Shown: positions 1 to 6,502 of the stretch, piece by piece
How positions within the stretch are numbered: position 1 is the first letter of the stretch
Layout: the number at the start of each line of letters is the position of its first letter
Source of the DNA: JAVDCA01 sp036491235
Lineage (GTDB): Bacteria > Pseudomonadota > Alphaproteobacteria > Rhizobiales > Xanthobacteraceae
Reading direction: 5' to 3'
DNA: 7,776 nt
Assembly: GCA_036491235.1 (NCBI GenBank)
Contig: DASXCK010000473.1
Location: forward strand, 1-7,776
Made by a program: the position numbers and the translations under genes
The notes under the pieces: model-generated
What the model saw: the letters and a program-made list of their open reading frames with translations, nothing else
The model's database searches: none
Told to the model about the DNA's origin: nothing

Positions 1-3
1 CCT

Positions 4-594
4 CTACTCCTCGTCCCCCGTCTTGCGGACAGCCCTCTCGATCCGAGGGTCGGGAACGAGCCACATCACGGCGACGAGAACATAGAGCGCGATCGAGATC
101 CATGGCATCACGAAGGCGAAAAGTATTCCGGCCGCGTAGAAGATCGGCGAGAGCTTTCCCTTGAGATCGTGCCCGATCGCCTGGGCGAGCAGCGAGGTGC
201 GGCCGTGCCGGTGCAGGATCGCCATCTGCAGCAGCATGTAGGAGATCCCCGGCATCAGCAGGGTGATGCCGTAGACGGCGGTCGGAATGGGCTTGAGGAA
301 GTTCAGCCCGAGCCAGGCCGTCGCGGCCGGGACGAGCGACAGCCAGAAAAGCAGGTTCGAGTTCGCCCACAGGATGGCGCCGTCGACCCGTTTCACCGTA
401 TGCAGCAGGTGGTGGTGATTGTTCCAATAGATCGCCATGTACACGAAGCTCAGCACATAGGCAACGAAGGTTGGCGTGATTGATCGCAACGCCGCCCAAT
501 CCGCGCCGCTCGGCACCTTCAATTCCAGCACCATGATCGTGATGATGACCGCGATCACGCCGTCGCTGAACGCGGCGAGGCGCTCTTTTCCCAT
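4..594 (-). CDS. TMEM175 family (DUF1211) membrane protein, putative K+ channel
   Basis: A 196-residue integral membrane protein. Residues 5-11 read RLAAFSD, matching the RxxxFSD signature at the start of helix 1 in TMEM175 proteins. The helix continues as GVIAVIITIMVLELKVP, also characteristic. Hydrophobic segments lie at about 10-26, 41-58, 74-96, 103-125, 147-163 and 164-181, giving the six helices of one bacterial TMEM175 unit. The stretch YWNNHHHLL at 56-64 also fits the family. Bacterial members that have been studied are K+-permeable channels lacking the usual TVGYG filter; here the channel function is inferred from family. The start at 594 is supported by AGGGG five bases upstream. 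The stop lies 3 bases from the window's left edge. It is 182 bp from vapC on the same strand, so probably transcribed separately. Family assignment is strong; ion selectivity is unknown. Confidence 0.9.
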   Translation of the reverse strand: MGKERLAAFSDGVIAVIITIMVLELKVPSGADWAALRSITPTFVAYVLSFVYMAIYWNNHHHLLHTVKRVDGAILWANSNLLFWLSLVPAATAWLGLNFLKPIPTAVYGITLLMPGISYMLLQMAILHRHGRTSLLAQAIGHDLKGKLSPIFYAAGILFAFVMPWISIALYVLVAVMWLVPDPRIERAVRKTGDEE

Positions 595-776
595 GATGCC
601 CCTGTCAGTGCGGTGCCGACCTCAGGCCGCGAGCATATGTCTGTCCGCCGCGAGCGCTCGATAGGAGTGTCTTGTCGGGGATTACTGCAGCCATGTCGTC
701 CAAGTTCCGTCTATTGATCCCTGCACAGGCAGGTAGAAGCGAGTGGGAGAATAGGTCGGCGGTTGCACCCTGTAAA

Positions 777-1187
777 TCAGGATGGCGGGCTCCACAGCTT
801 CAGTGCGGAGTGATCGGCAATATGCTCGAAATCCTGATCGCTCGTCAGCATCGTCAGGTCATGGCGTATGCACAGCCGCGCCAATAGCGCGTCGATCGTT
901 CCGACCTGCACGCCGTTTCGGCGGCAATGATTCCGCAACTCCGCCGCCCGGACATGATCGTCTCGATCGGGCACCAACAACGGCAGCGAGGAAAATCGGT
1001 CCAGAATCTGATCGCGGCTCTTGGATCCCGCGAACCCTTGCAGCAACTCCTGGAGAACGAGTCCCGTCGTCAGAATCGTTTCGCCGGTTTCAATGGCTCG
1101 GACCAGCGCGGCGACCGGCCGGCTCGACGCCGGCGCGTCGCGCCGCAGCGCGAGAGACCAGACGCCGGTGTCGATGAAGAGGCTCAA
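777..1187 (-). CDS. vapC: VapC-type PIN-domain ribonuclease toxin
   Basis: A 136-residue single PIN domain, the usual VapC length. VapC toxins are Mg2+-dependent RNases that cut tRNA or rRNA and are neutralised by VapB. The expected acidic residues are present: Asp6 in LFIDTGVW, Glu47 in LVLQELLQGF, Asp99 in GTIDALLA and Asp117 in LTSDQDF. The start is inferred as TTG at 1187. It overlaps the antitoxin stop as TTGA, puts the first beta strand at residues 3-5 as in relatives, and follows purine-rich AAGGCGGAGCGAAGG. The same frame runs open to an ATG at 1400, but those extra 71 residues are basic, unlike a PIN domain, and lie over vapB in another frame, so that start is rejected. The stop-start overlap implies translational coupling to vapB. 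The toxin looks intact. Confidence 0.9.
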   Translation of the reverse strand: MSLFIDTGVWSLALRRDAPASSRPVAALVRAIETGETILTTGLVLQELLQGFAGSKSRDQILDRFSSLPLLVPDRDDHVRAAELRNHCRRNGVQVGTIDALLARLCIRHDLTMLTSDQDFEHIADHSALKLWSPPS

Positions 1188-1384
1188 TCGCGCCTTCGCT
1201 CCGCCTTGTAGTCGTATGACGAATCCCATTCGAGCTTGCCGACGAGATCGAGCAGGCGTTTTTGCCGCCGGCGTGCGATGAATTCCTCCAAGGCCTTGGT
1301 CACGGCGGCCTTCTTCGTGTGCTCGCCGCTGACTTCCAACGCGCGTTGGATGAGATCGGGGTCGATCGATAGGTTCGTTGCCAT
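1184..1384 (-). CDS. vapB: VapB-type antitoxin
   Basis: A 66-residue antitoxin, first gene of the vapBC operon. Residues 1-35 (MATNLSIDPD, then LIQRALEVSG, EHTKKAAVTKALEEFI) match the VapB antitoxin family with a ribbon-helix-helix-like DNA-binding N-terminus: a short strand followed by two helices. A basic RRRQKR stretch (38-43) leads to LLDLVGKLEWDSSYDYKAER, the tail that in relatives wraps around the toxin, with a conserved Trp (53) and Asp/Tyr residues. The start at 1384 is chosen because GGAGG sits 7 bases upstream. An in-frame ATG at 1414 would add ten residues (MCKPMCGGSH) lying in the operator and has no good ribosome site. VapB is expected to bind VapC and, with it, repress its own promoter. 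Confidence 0.92.
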   Translation of the reverse strand: MATNLSIDPDLIQRALEVSGEHTKKAAVTKALEEFIARRRQKRLLDLVGKLEWDSSYDYKAERRRD

Positions 1385-1414
1385 GTGTGAACCTCCACAC
1401 ATAGGTTTACACAT
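1383..1414 (-). promoter_or_regulatory. Inverted repeat, probable VapBC autoregulatory operator
   Basis: Two 12-base arms, ATGTGTGAACCT (1383-1394) and AGGTTTACACAT (1403-1414), pair at 11 of 12 positions (the exception is 1389/1408) around an 8-base spacer. The dyad covers the vapB ribosome site and the A and T of the start codon. VapB and VapBC complexes usually bind inverted repeats at their own promoter, so an operator is the simplest reading. In mRNA the arms could also fold and mask the ribosome site, which would add translational control if transcription starts upstream of 1414. The repeat is directly visible; its function is inferred. Confidence 0.7.
1392..1396 (-). promoter_or_regulatory. 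Ribosome-binding site of vapB
   Basis: On the minus strand this reads GGAGG, a full Shine-Dalgarno core, 7 bases before the ATG at 1384. It decides the vapB start. It lies inside the long inverted repeat that probably serves as the VapBC operator. Confidence 0.8.
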
Positions 1415-1529
1415 TCAGGCCGTGACCCGCAAGGCTTGCCTCCCTCTGCAAGGATCGCCCGCAGCGGTGCCGCCCGCATCGTGGTAGAGCAGCCCTCGAT
1501 CCCGCGTCGCCCTGGGGTCAGTTCTGCGG

Positions 1530-2663
1530 ATGGAAGCTCGCGTGACGGACACCATGAAATCGTCGGCCAAACCCGCCCGCGCACGCGAGATCGGCCTCGG
1601 CATCGTCGGCTCCGGCCGGATCGGCACGCTGCGCGGCCGCCTCGCCAGCGGGCATCCGGCCGTCACCGGCATCGCGGTCTCCGATCTCGATCCGAAAAAC
1701 GCCGACAAGCTCGCCGCAACGGTCGGCGGCCGCTCGCATGGCGCCGACAACCTCGCGGTGATCGACGACCCTGCCGTCACGGCCGTGATCGTCTCGACCA
1801 GCGAGGGCGAGCATCTCGCGCCGCTGCTCGCCGCGATCGAGCGTGGCAAGCCCGTGCTGGTCGAAAAGCCGATCGCGCTCACGGTGCGCGAGGCCGATCG
1901 CGTACTCGAGGCGCTCGCGCGCGCCGGCGGCAATGTGCGGGTCGGCTACAGCCGGCGCTACAAGGAGCGCTACCAGATCGCCAAGGAGCAGGTCGTGCAG
2001 GGCCGCCTCGGCGCGCTCACGGGCGGTGCCGCACGCGTGTTCAACTCGCGCTCGCAGGCGCTCGCCATGCTCAAGCGCAATCCGCACGCAACGCCCGTGG
2101 TCGACGCGCTCACCTATTATGTCGACCTGATGGGCTGGCTGTTCGAGGGCCGCCAGCTCGTCGAGATCTACGCCCGCGGCCAGACCGGCGTGCTCAAGGC
2201 CGCCGGCCACGATCACGTGGCGGACGTGAGCTACGCGGTGCTCACCTATGACGACGGCGCGGTGATCAATCTCGGTGTGAGCTACGCGCTGCCGGAAAAA
2301 TATCCCGCGCTCGGTCATGCCGCGCGCGTCGAGCTCGTCGGCACCGGTGGCGTGATGATCCTGGACGACGATCACACCGACCAGCTCATGTACACCGAGA
2401 AGGGCATCCCGCACGTCTATCTGCCCGACCATGTCGTCAACATGGTCTTTTTGCAGAGCGGCACGCCCGGCGACTGGGCGCTCGGCGAGTTCTGGGGACC
2501 GATCGCCAACGAGACCCGCGCCTGGCTCGATCATCTCGCCACCGGCCGCCCGTGCACGCTCGCGACCCCGCAGGACGCCCGCGCCACGCTCGAAGCGACG
2601 CTCGCCATCGAGCACTCCATGCGCATCGGCCTGCCCGTGACGCTGCCGCTGCGCGACGGGTGA
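1530..2663 (+). CDS. Gfo/Idh/MocA family NAD(P)-dependent oxidoreductase
   Basis: A 377-residue two-domain oxidoreductase of about usual family length. The N-terminal Rossmann fold begins at residue 21 with GIVGSGRIG (Gly27-x-Gly29-x-x-Gly32). The second strand ends in SDLDP (Asp52/Asp54), which suggests NAD rather than NADP. EKP at 112-114 contains the family's catalytic lysine, Lys113. The C-terminal domain starts near 140 with GYSRRYKERY, typical of inositol-dehydrogenase-like members. Asp192 fits the usual catalytic aspartate, but four residues later, where histidine is common, there is Tyr196. Family substrates are sugars, inositols or related polyols; the exact one is unknown. The start is uncertain: ATG 1530 gives the longest form, while GTG 1542 has GGAAG five bases upstream and ATG 1554 (MKSSAKPARA) is also possible. 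It is divergent from vapBC and upstream of a periplasmic binding protein gene. Confidence 0.88.
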   Translation: MEARVTDTMKSSAKPARAREIGLGIVGSGRIGTLRGRLASGHPAVTGIAVSDLDPKNADKLAATVGGRSHGADNLAVIDDPAVTAVIVSTSEGEHLAPLLAAIERGKPVLVEKPIALTVREADRVLEALARAGGNVRVGYSRRYKERYQIAKEQVVQGRLGALTGGAARVFNSRSQALAMLKRNPHATPVVDALTYYVDLMGWLFEGRQLVEIYARGQTGVLKAAGHDHVADVSYAVLTYDDGAVINLGVSYALPEKYPALGHAARVELVGTGGVMILDDDHTDQLMYTEKGIPHVYLPDHVVNMVFLQSGTPGDWALGEFWGPIANETRAWLDHLATGRPCTLATPQDARATLEATLAIEHSMRIGLPVTLPLRDG

Positions 2664-2685
2664 TACCGAAACAAATGACACCGTC

Positions 2686-2754
2686 ATGCCCGGCCTTGTG
2701 CCGGGCATCCACGTCTTGCCCATAAGGCAAGAGAGGCGTGGATGGCCGGGACAT
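2686..2754. repeat. Intergenic palindromic repeat (Bradyrhizobium-like)
   Basis: Begins with a perfect hairpin, ATGCCCGGC (2686-2694), loop CTTGT, GCCGGGCAT (2700-2708). A second hairpin follows: TCTTGCC (2714-2720) pairs with GGCAAGA (2726-2732), and the outer CATCCACG (2706-2713) pairs with CGTGGATG (2737-2744). The order matches a repeat that I recall as very common between genes of Bradyrhizobium and relatives; that assignment is from memory, not a search. It starts 22 bases after the oxidoreductase stop. With no T-run after the stems it is not a classic terminator, though it may affect mRNA stability or readthrough. Confidence 0.7.
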
Positions 2755-2840
2755 AGGCGAGCGCCCCACCTTCGCTCGCCGCGCGAGCTGCGGAACGGGT
2801 TTGAGTCCGCCGAAGCGCGGAGTGCGTAGTCGGAAGCGAC

Positions 2841-2857
2841 GCCGTTCTTCGAACGGC
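2841..2857. repeat. Small perfect hairpin upstream of the Bug gene
   Basis: GCCGTTC (2841-2847), loop TTC, GAACGGC (2851-2857): a 7-bp perfect stem ending 35 bases before the Bug start codon. It is followed by TACGCCCGG and then the ribosome site, not a T-run. The surrounding 2760-2860 stretch (TTTGAGTCCGCCGAAGCGCGG and onward) has no coding potential I can defend and looks like degenerate intergenic repeat sequence. Confidence 0.45.
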
Positions 2858-2880
2858 TACGCCCGGTCATGATGAGAAGA

Positions 2881-2885
2881 GAGGA
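2881..2885 (+). promoter_or_regulatory. Ribosome-binding site of the Bug-family gene
   Basis: GAGGA within AGAGAGGAAAC, seven bases before ATG 2893. It favours that start over the in-frame ATG at 2869, which would prepend MMRREETT to the signal peptide. Confidence 0.75.
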
Positions 2886-2892
2886 AACAACC

Positions 2893-3879
2893 ATGCCCAG
2901 CTATTCCCGCCGTACCGTTCTGCAAGGCGCCACGGCCCTGGCGCTCGGCGCCTCCGCATTCCGCCGCCCCGCCGCGGCCGCCACCTATCCCGAACGCCCG
3001 GTGCGCATCGTCGTGCCGTTCTCCGCCGGCGGCCCGAGCGACCTCACGGCGCGCCTCCTCGGCGACAAGCTGCGCGCGGCGCTGGGCCAGACCTTCATCA
3101 TCGAGAACCGTGGCGGCGGCGGTGGCAATATCGGGATCGCGCAAGTCGCGCGCAGCACACCCGACGGCTACACGCTGCTCGTGGTGTCCAGCGCGTTCGT
3201 GGTCAATCCCGGCCTTTACAAGCAGGTGCCTTACGACCCGTTCAAGGATTTTGCCCCGATCGCCGCGCTCGACACATCGCCGAACGTCTTCGTCGCGACG
3301 CCTGCCTCCGGCATCAAATCGATTGCCGACCTCGTGGCGCGCGCCAAGGCCCATCCGAGCGAGCTCTCCTACGCCAGCGCCGGCGTTGGCACGACGCCGC
3401 ATCTCGCCGCCGAGCTCTTGAAGCTCACCGCCGGCATCGACCTCACGCACATTCCCTATCCGGGCGCCGGGCCGGCCATCCAGGCGATCCTCGCCGGCAC
3501 CGTGCCGCTGATGAGCGCGTCGCTGCCGGGCGCGCATCCCGCGATCAAGGACGGCCGGCTGCGCGCGCTTGCCGTGACCGGCGCGCAGCGCTGGTTCGAC
3601 ATGCCCGACGTGCCGACCATGCTCGAGCTCGGCTACAAGGATTTCGTGTCGGAGACCTTCCACAGCATCCTGGCGCCGGCCGGCACGCCGTCCGAAATCG
3701 TCGACCGTCTCGCCGGCGCGGCGCTCGCGGTGCTCAAGGAGGCCGCCTTCCACGACAAGCTGCGCACCCTCGGCTTCGAGGTGATCGGAGAGGGCCCCGA
3801 CGGGCTGCGCCGCAAGATCGCCGCGGAGGTGCCGCGCTTTCGCGACCTGATCGCGAAAGCGGGCATACCGAAGGTGTGA
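2893..3879 (+). CDS. Bug/TctC-family periplasmic solute-binding protein, Tat-exported
   Basis: A 328-residue tripartite tricarboxylate transporter receptor (Bug family), normal length. The N-terminus SRRTVLQGATALALGASAF has a twin arginine at 6-7, a hydrophobic stretch, and a probable cleavage after the alanine run at 27-30. The mature protein begins TYPERPVRIVVPFSAGGPSD, the family hallmark. Further signatures are ENRGGGGGNIGIAQVA (71-86), PDGYTLL (90-96), PYDPFKDFAPI (113-123), HIPYPGAGPAI (186-196) and PDVPTMLELGY (238-248). Bug proteins bind small carboxylates and related molecules in the periplasm. Many are orphans whose membrane partners TctA/TctB lie elsewhere, and none are seen here. 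It lies 229 nt downstream of the oxidoreductase on the same strand, suggesting a shared substrate pathway, but the repeats between them leave co-transcription open. The ligand is unknown. Confidence 0.93.
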   Translation: MPSYSRRTVLQGATALALGASAFRRPAAAATYPERPVRIVVPFSAGGPSDLTARLLGDKLRAALGQTFIIENRGGGGGNIGIAQVARSTPDGYTLLVVSSAFVVNPGLYKQVPYDPFKDFAPIAALDTSPNVFVATPASGIKSIADLVARAKAHPSELSYASAGVGTTPHLAAELLKLTAGIDLTHIPYPGAGPAIQAILAGTVPLMSASLPGAHPAIKDGRLRALAVTGAQRWFDMPDVPTMLELGYKDFVSETFHSILAPAGTPSEIVDRLAGAALAVLKEAAFHDKLRTLGFEVIGEGPDGLRRKIAAEVPRFRDLIAKAGIPKV

Positions 3880-3922
3880 GCTCGTAGCTCGTAGGATGGA
3901 TTTCGCTGCGCTCAACCCATCC
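3880..3922. repeat. Palindromic repeat between converging genes
   Basis: Starts immediately after the Bug stop with a tandem duplicate GCTCGTA GCTCGTA (3880-3893). An imperfect palindrome follows: GGATGGATT (3894-3902) pairs with AACCCATCC (3914-3922) at 8 of 9 positions. I recall GTAGGATGG...CCCATCC as another repeat common in Bradyrhizobium-like genomes. Its position between two converging genes suits a bidirectional transcription end, but it has no T-run. Confidence 0.6.
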
Positions 3923-3949
3923 GCGCTGATCGCCAAGCAGGCATTCGCG

Positions 3950-6337
3950 TCAGAACTTCGCGATCGCCGTGACCCTGAAGGTGCGCGGCTGGCCCGGCGA
4001 GATGTTGTTGTCGCCGTCCGCCGAGGCCCAATAGCCCTTGTTGAAGATGTTCTCGATGTTGAGCTGAACGCGCCACGTCTCGTCGATCTTGCGATAGATC
4101 GCGGCGTCGAAGCGCACGAAGCCGGGCAGCCTGACGAGATCGTCGGAGGTGGCGAACGAATCGGAGAAGTAGATGACGCCGAGCGACGCCGACCACAGCG
4201 GATCGAACTGATACTTGTTCCACCAGGAAAACTGGTTGAGCGGAACGAGCTGGACGCGGTTGCCGACGAGGATGTTGGACGTCCCGGGACCGAACCCGGC
4301 GCGCGGATTCTCGGTCACGCGCGCATCGGTATAGGCGTAGCCGAGCTTCGATTGCCAGTCATGCGTGAGGTAGCCCGTGAGCTCGGTTTCGAAACCACGG
4401 ATCCGATTGTTCGTCTCCACCGAGAACCCGGGATTGAGCGGGTCGTTGAGCGGGGTGTTGGTGCGGTCGAGCTGATACACCGACGCGGTGTAGAGCAGGT
4501 TCGGCAACGGATCCCATTTGACCCCGATCTCCTTGTTCTCGAACCTCTGCGGATCGAGAATCACGTTGCCGTTGTTCAGCGCGCTGAACTGATCGCCGGA
4601 CGCCGGCAGGTACGAGATCGCGTACGTGGCATAGACCGATACGTTCTCCCGCGGCTTGAAGACGATCGCGGCTTGCGGCGATACCAATGTGTCGAGGCGT
4701 TCGCGGTTGGTATTGGTGTTCTGATCGAGCGCCGAAAGATCGAACCGGTCGAGGCGGACGCCGCCGATTAACTGCAGCCAGCGCGTGATCTCGATGGTGT
4801 CGCGCGCATAGGCCGATTGGATGTCGGCGTGATATTTGCTGTTCGAGTCGGGGTTGGCGACGCCGTCGGCATTGCCGCCCACGGAATGATGGACGAAATC
4901 GATCGGCTCGAAATAGGTCGGGCTGAATGCGCTCATGGTCAGCGAATTCGTCCCGTTTTGCGGAAAGATGCCGGTGTCCCGCAGATCGATGCCCTGCTGG
5001 TGGCCGAACTCGGTGCCGAAGCCGATCGTGTGGAGCAGCGGTCCCGTGTAGGTCTTGTAGGTGAAATCCGTCTGGTCGAACACGTTGTCGCGGTTGGTCC
5101 AGTGGTGATAGGCGTTCGTCTTATACAAGCCGGTCACCGGGTCGACGGACGTCAAGGGAAAGACGTTCTGGTAGAACTTCTTGTAGTCCGCGATGTAGAG
5201 GCCGTTCTTCACCGTGAGGCCGTTGTCGAAATCGTGCTCGATGAACGCCATGCCGGTGTTCACGTCGGCGAGCGCCTGGTTCAAGGTCGGACTGCCGAAG
5301 AAGACGTTGAGATTGCCGTTCGGCGCGAACGGCGTGGTCGGATTGCCGATGGTTCCGGTGCCGATCGACGGATTGCCGCGGTCGGCCGTGCGATGGTCAT
5401 GATAGCTTTCGAAGCTGAGCTTGACCTTCGTGGTGTCGTTGGGCGCGAAGGTCACCGTAGGATTGATGCCCCACCGCTCGAGATGGCCGTAGTCGCGGAA
5501 AGTATCTCCGGCCTCGTACATCAGGTTCAGGCGTGCCGCGAAGTCCGGGTTGATCGCCTGGCCGGCGTCGAGCGTCACGCGGCGGTCCTGGTATGAGCCG
5601 GTCGTGAACGTCCCCTCGTAGACGCGCTGGCCGTCGGCCTCCTTGAGGGTGCGGTTGAGCAGTCCTCCGCCGGCGCCGCGGCCGAAGGTGAGCATGCTCG
5701 GGCCCTTCAGGACCTCGATGCTCTGGGTATTGTAGAGATCGCGGAAGATCTGCACGTCGTCGCGGAAGCCGTTGACGAAGAAGTTGGCGCTCGAATCGAC
5801 GCCGCGAATGACGAGTTCGTCGCGATTGCCTTCGCCCTGATGCACCGCGACGCCCGGAACATAGCGTGTCACGTCGGTGACCTGCTGGAAGTTCTGATCG
5901 CGGATGAAATCCTTCGTGACGACCGAAACGGCCTGCGGGATGTCGAGGAGCGGCGTGTTTGTCTTGGTCGCCACCGCCGTGCTGTTGGCGTAGACGCCGA
6001 CCGTACCGGTGCGGGCATCCTGCGTATTGGCCGGATTGGCGACCGGGCTCGGCGGCGCAGCCGGCGGCGTGGGTGGTGGTGTCGGTCGTCGCCGCGCGAC
6101 GGCGGCCTCCGGCCGCTTACGCGCCACGGGGCGTGCCGGGCGCGGCTTGCGGTTTGGCTCGTCGATCCGAACGGCGGGAAGCTGCGAGGCGTCCGGCTGC
6201 GCGGCCGGCGCCGGCGACGCCGCTTGCGCCCACACGTCCGGCGAGCCGACGGCGACGATCGCGATGTAGCTCGCGGACAGCAGCACGGCCCTGGCGGCGA
6301 TACCCATTCGTCGGTGTTGATTGGAACGATTCTTCAT
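3950..6337 (-). CDS. TonB-dependent siderophore receptor (Fiu/PiuA-like)
   Basis: A 795-residue outer-membrane receptor for ferric-siderophore uptake, driven by TonB-ExbB-ExbD. The signal peptide is residues 1 to about 38 (basic MKNRSNQHRR, hydrophobic core, cleavage near DVWA-Q). Residues 52-58, LPAVRID, are a candidate TonB box. A proline/arginine-rich spacer follows at 61-100. The plug spans about 128-235: DIPQAVSVV (132-140), VTRYVPGV (156-163), ELVIRGVDSSANFFVNGFRD (174-193) and IEVLKGPSMLTFGRGAGGGLLNR (207-229). The rest is a 22-strand barrel ending in Phe795, the outer-membrane insertion signal; NISPGQPRTFRV near the end is typical of the catecholate Fiu/PiuA group. No N-terminal STN signalling domain is present, so it is not a FecA-type transducer. 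Start 6337 is chosen for GGGGG six bases upstream; the in-frame ATG at 6358 would add seven residues. Divergent from exbB, which supports iron transport. The exact siderophore is unknown. Confidence 0.93.
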   Translation of the reverse strand: MKNRSNQHRRMGIAARAVLLSASYIAIVAVGSPDVWAQAASPAPAAQPDASQLPAVRIDEPNRKPRPARPVARKRPEAAVARRRPTPPPTPPAAPPSPVANPANTQDARTGTVGVYANSTAVATKTNTPLLDIPQAVSVVTKDFIRDQNFQQVTDVTRYVPGVAVHQGEGNRDELVIRGVDSSANFFVNGFRDDVQIFRDLYNTQSIEVLKGPSMLTFGRGAGGGLLNRTLKEADGQRVYEGTFTTGSYQDRRVTLDAGQAINPDFAARLNLMYEAGDTFRDYGHLERWGINPTVTFAPNDTTKVKLSFESYHDHRTADRGNPSIGTGTIGNPTTPFAPNGNLNVFFGSPTLNQALADVNTGMAFIEHDFDNGLTVKNGLYIADYKKFYQNVFPLTSVDPVTGLYKTNAYHHWTNRDNVFDQTDFTYKTYTGPLLHTIGFGTEFGHQQGIDLRDTGIFPQNGTNSLTMSAFSPTYFEPIDFVHHSVGGNADGVANPDSNSKYHADIQSAYARDTIEITRWLQLIGGVRLDRFDLSALDQNTNTNRERLDTLVSPQAAIVFKPRENVSVYATYAISYLPASGDQFSALNNGNVILDPQRFENKEIGVKWDPLPNLLYTASVYQLDRTNTPLNDPLNPGFSVETNNRIRGFETELTGYLTHDWQSKLGYAYTDARVTENPRAGFGPGTSNILVGNRVQLVPLNQFSWWNKYQFDPLWSASLGVIYFSDSFATSDDLVRLPGFVRFDAAIYRKIDETWRVQLNIENIFNKGYWASADGDNNISPGQPRTFRVTAIAKF

Positions 6338-6348
6338 GACGTGCCCCC

Positions 6349-6381
6349 AAAAATACAAACCGCCGCGGTTTCTCGCGGCGG
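6349..6381 (-). terminator. Terminator-like hairpin in the receptor leader
   Basis: On the minus strand: CCGCCGCG (6381-6374), loop AGAAAC, CGCGGCGG (6367-6360), a perfect 8-bp GC stem, followed at once by TTTGTATTTTT (6359-6349), nine T in eleven. This has the form of an intrinsic terminator, yet it lies between the AT-rich promoter region and the receptor start, 22 bases upstream of ATG 6337. It may be an attenuator or a leader stem near the ribosome site. The structure is directly visible; the role is inferred. Confidence 0.5.
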
Positions 6382-6502
6382 GATGCCGTCACTAAAATAT
6401 CGTTGATCGAAGTGAGTCCAGCGTTGGAGTGTCGCAAGCACTTAGAATACCAACAATAAGCCCCGATATACGGCTTTGTGATGCAATATGTCCTCAAACT
6501 CG

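Noticed and set aside
1188..1400. Extended 207-residue form of VapC from ATG 1400
   Set aside because: The extra 71 residues lie over vapB in another frame, are basic and unlike a PIN domain; the TTG at 1187 gives the family-typical protein.
1518..2894. 458-codon minus-strand ORF opposite the oxidoreductase
   Set aside because: Antisense shadow typical of high-GC DNA: it is rich in Arg, Ala and Gly, without a recognisable domain, and is fully explained by the plus-strand Gfo/Idh/MocA gene and repeats.
2857..3936. 359-codon minus-strand ORF opposite the Bug gene
   Set aside because: Shadow of the clearly real TctC-family gene; its composition is low in complexity (many Arg, His, Glu, Gly) and shows no family features.
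3880..3949. Intrinsic terminator for the Bug gene or the receptor
   Set aside because: The palindrome lacks a T-run on either strand, so it is listed as a repeat, not a terminator.
3896..4771. 291-codon plus-strand ORF opposite the receptor 3' half
   Set aside because: Antisense of well-conserved receptor barrel sequence; no own ribosome site or domain.
4817..5596. 259-codon plus-strand ORF opposite the receptor
   Set aside because: Antisense shadow; Val/Arg/Glu-rich translation without recognisable motifs.
6429..6453. Possible Irr-type half-site around CTTAGAATACC in the divergent region
   Set aside because: Only one half resembles an Irr-like TTAGAA element; the other arm does not pair, so it was not called as a site.
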